NCBI GenBank assembly: GCA_023436825.1
Contig: JAEZHS010000734.1
Location: forward strand, 1 to 5,457
Reading direction: 5' to 3'
Source of the DNA: Pseudomonadota bacterium
GTDB taxonomy: Bacteria; Pseudomonadota; Alphaproteobacteria; Reyranellales; Reyranellaceae
DNA length: 5,457 nucleotides
Within the stretch, counting starts at the first letter, position 1. Each line of letters opens with the position of its first letter. The notes under the pieces were generated by a model, which was not told where the DNA came from, did not search any database, and saw only the letters and a list, made by a program, of their open reading frames with translations. The translations under genes and the position numbers were made by a program. Positions 5,435 to 5,457 of this stretch are shown in pieces.

Positions 5435-5457
5435 CTCCCCAAGCGAAACTTGGGGAG
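5435..5457. repeat. Perfect palindrome at right window edge
   Basis: CTCCCCAAG (5435-5443) and CTTGGGGAG (5449-5457) form a 9-bp perfect stem with loop CGAAA. The stem may be longer, because the sequence before it is CCTC and the window ends at the last paired base. Palindromes of this CCCCAAG...CTTGGGG kind are, from memory, common between genes in alphaproteobacterial genomes. It could be a dispersed repeat or a bidirectional terminator for a convergent gene beyond the window. It is unrelated in sequence to the element at 10-55 and 2739-2808. Confidence 0.7.

Overview
The window is high-GC DNA (roughly two thirds G+C by eye), densely packed, with short gaps and several coupled or non-ATG starts. 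The gene content (a monofunctional HisI, a Zur-type Fur regulator, a DUF952 protein, and a spermidine/putrescine-type ABC binding protein with a Tat-like signal) suggests an alphaproteobacterium. No genus can be assigned from sequence alone. There is no rRNA, tRNA, CRISPR array, phage or transposase gene, and no gene-free stretch longer than about 130 bases.

Left block, minus strand (2178 down to 50): hisI, then a small predicted lipoprotein of unknown function whose TTG start overlaps the hisI stop, then a 390-residue MFS exporter of the fosmidomycin-resistance (Fsr-like) type beginning 15 bases further on. The spacing implies one transcript. The exporter's stop codon lies inside a short palindromic repeat at the left edge of the window.

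Centre, plus strand (2255 to 3154): zur, the zinc-sensing repressor, is divergent from hisI across a 76-base gap that carries plausible overlapping back-to-back promoters. It is followed by a 72-base gap filled almost entirely by a second, longer copy of the same palindromic repeat, and then by a DUF952 gene.

Right block, plus strand (3286 to 5390): a PotD-like periplasmic binding protein and a PotA-like ABC ATPase, translationally coupled by a GTGA overlap. A terminator-like hairpin and a second perfect palindrome follow. No permease gene is present in the window, so this transporter is incomplete as seen.

The protein-coding genes are of mostly known types. The most unusual signal is the interspersed palindromic element at 10-55 and 2739-2808. 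Its core hairpin has changed sequence between the copies by paired substitutions, while the GGA loop and the flanking motif are conserved. The second point of interest is the zinc-regulator gene divergent from the gene for HisI, a metal-dependent enzyme.
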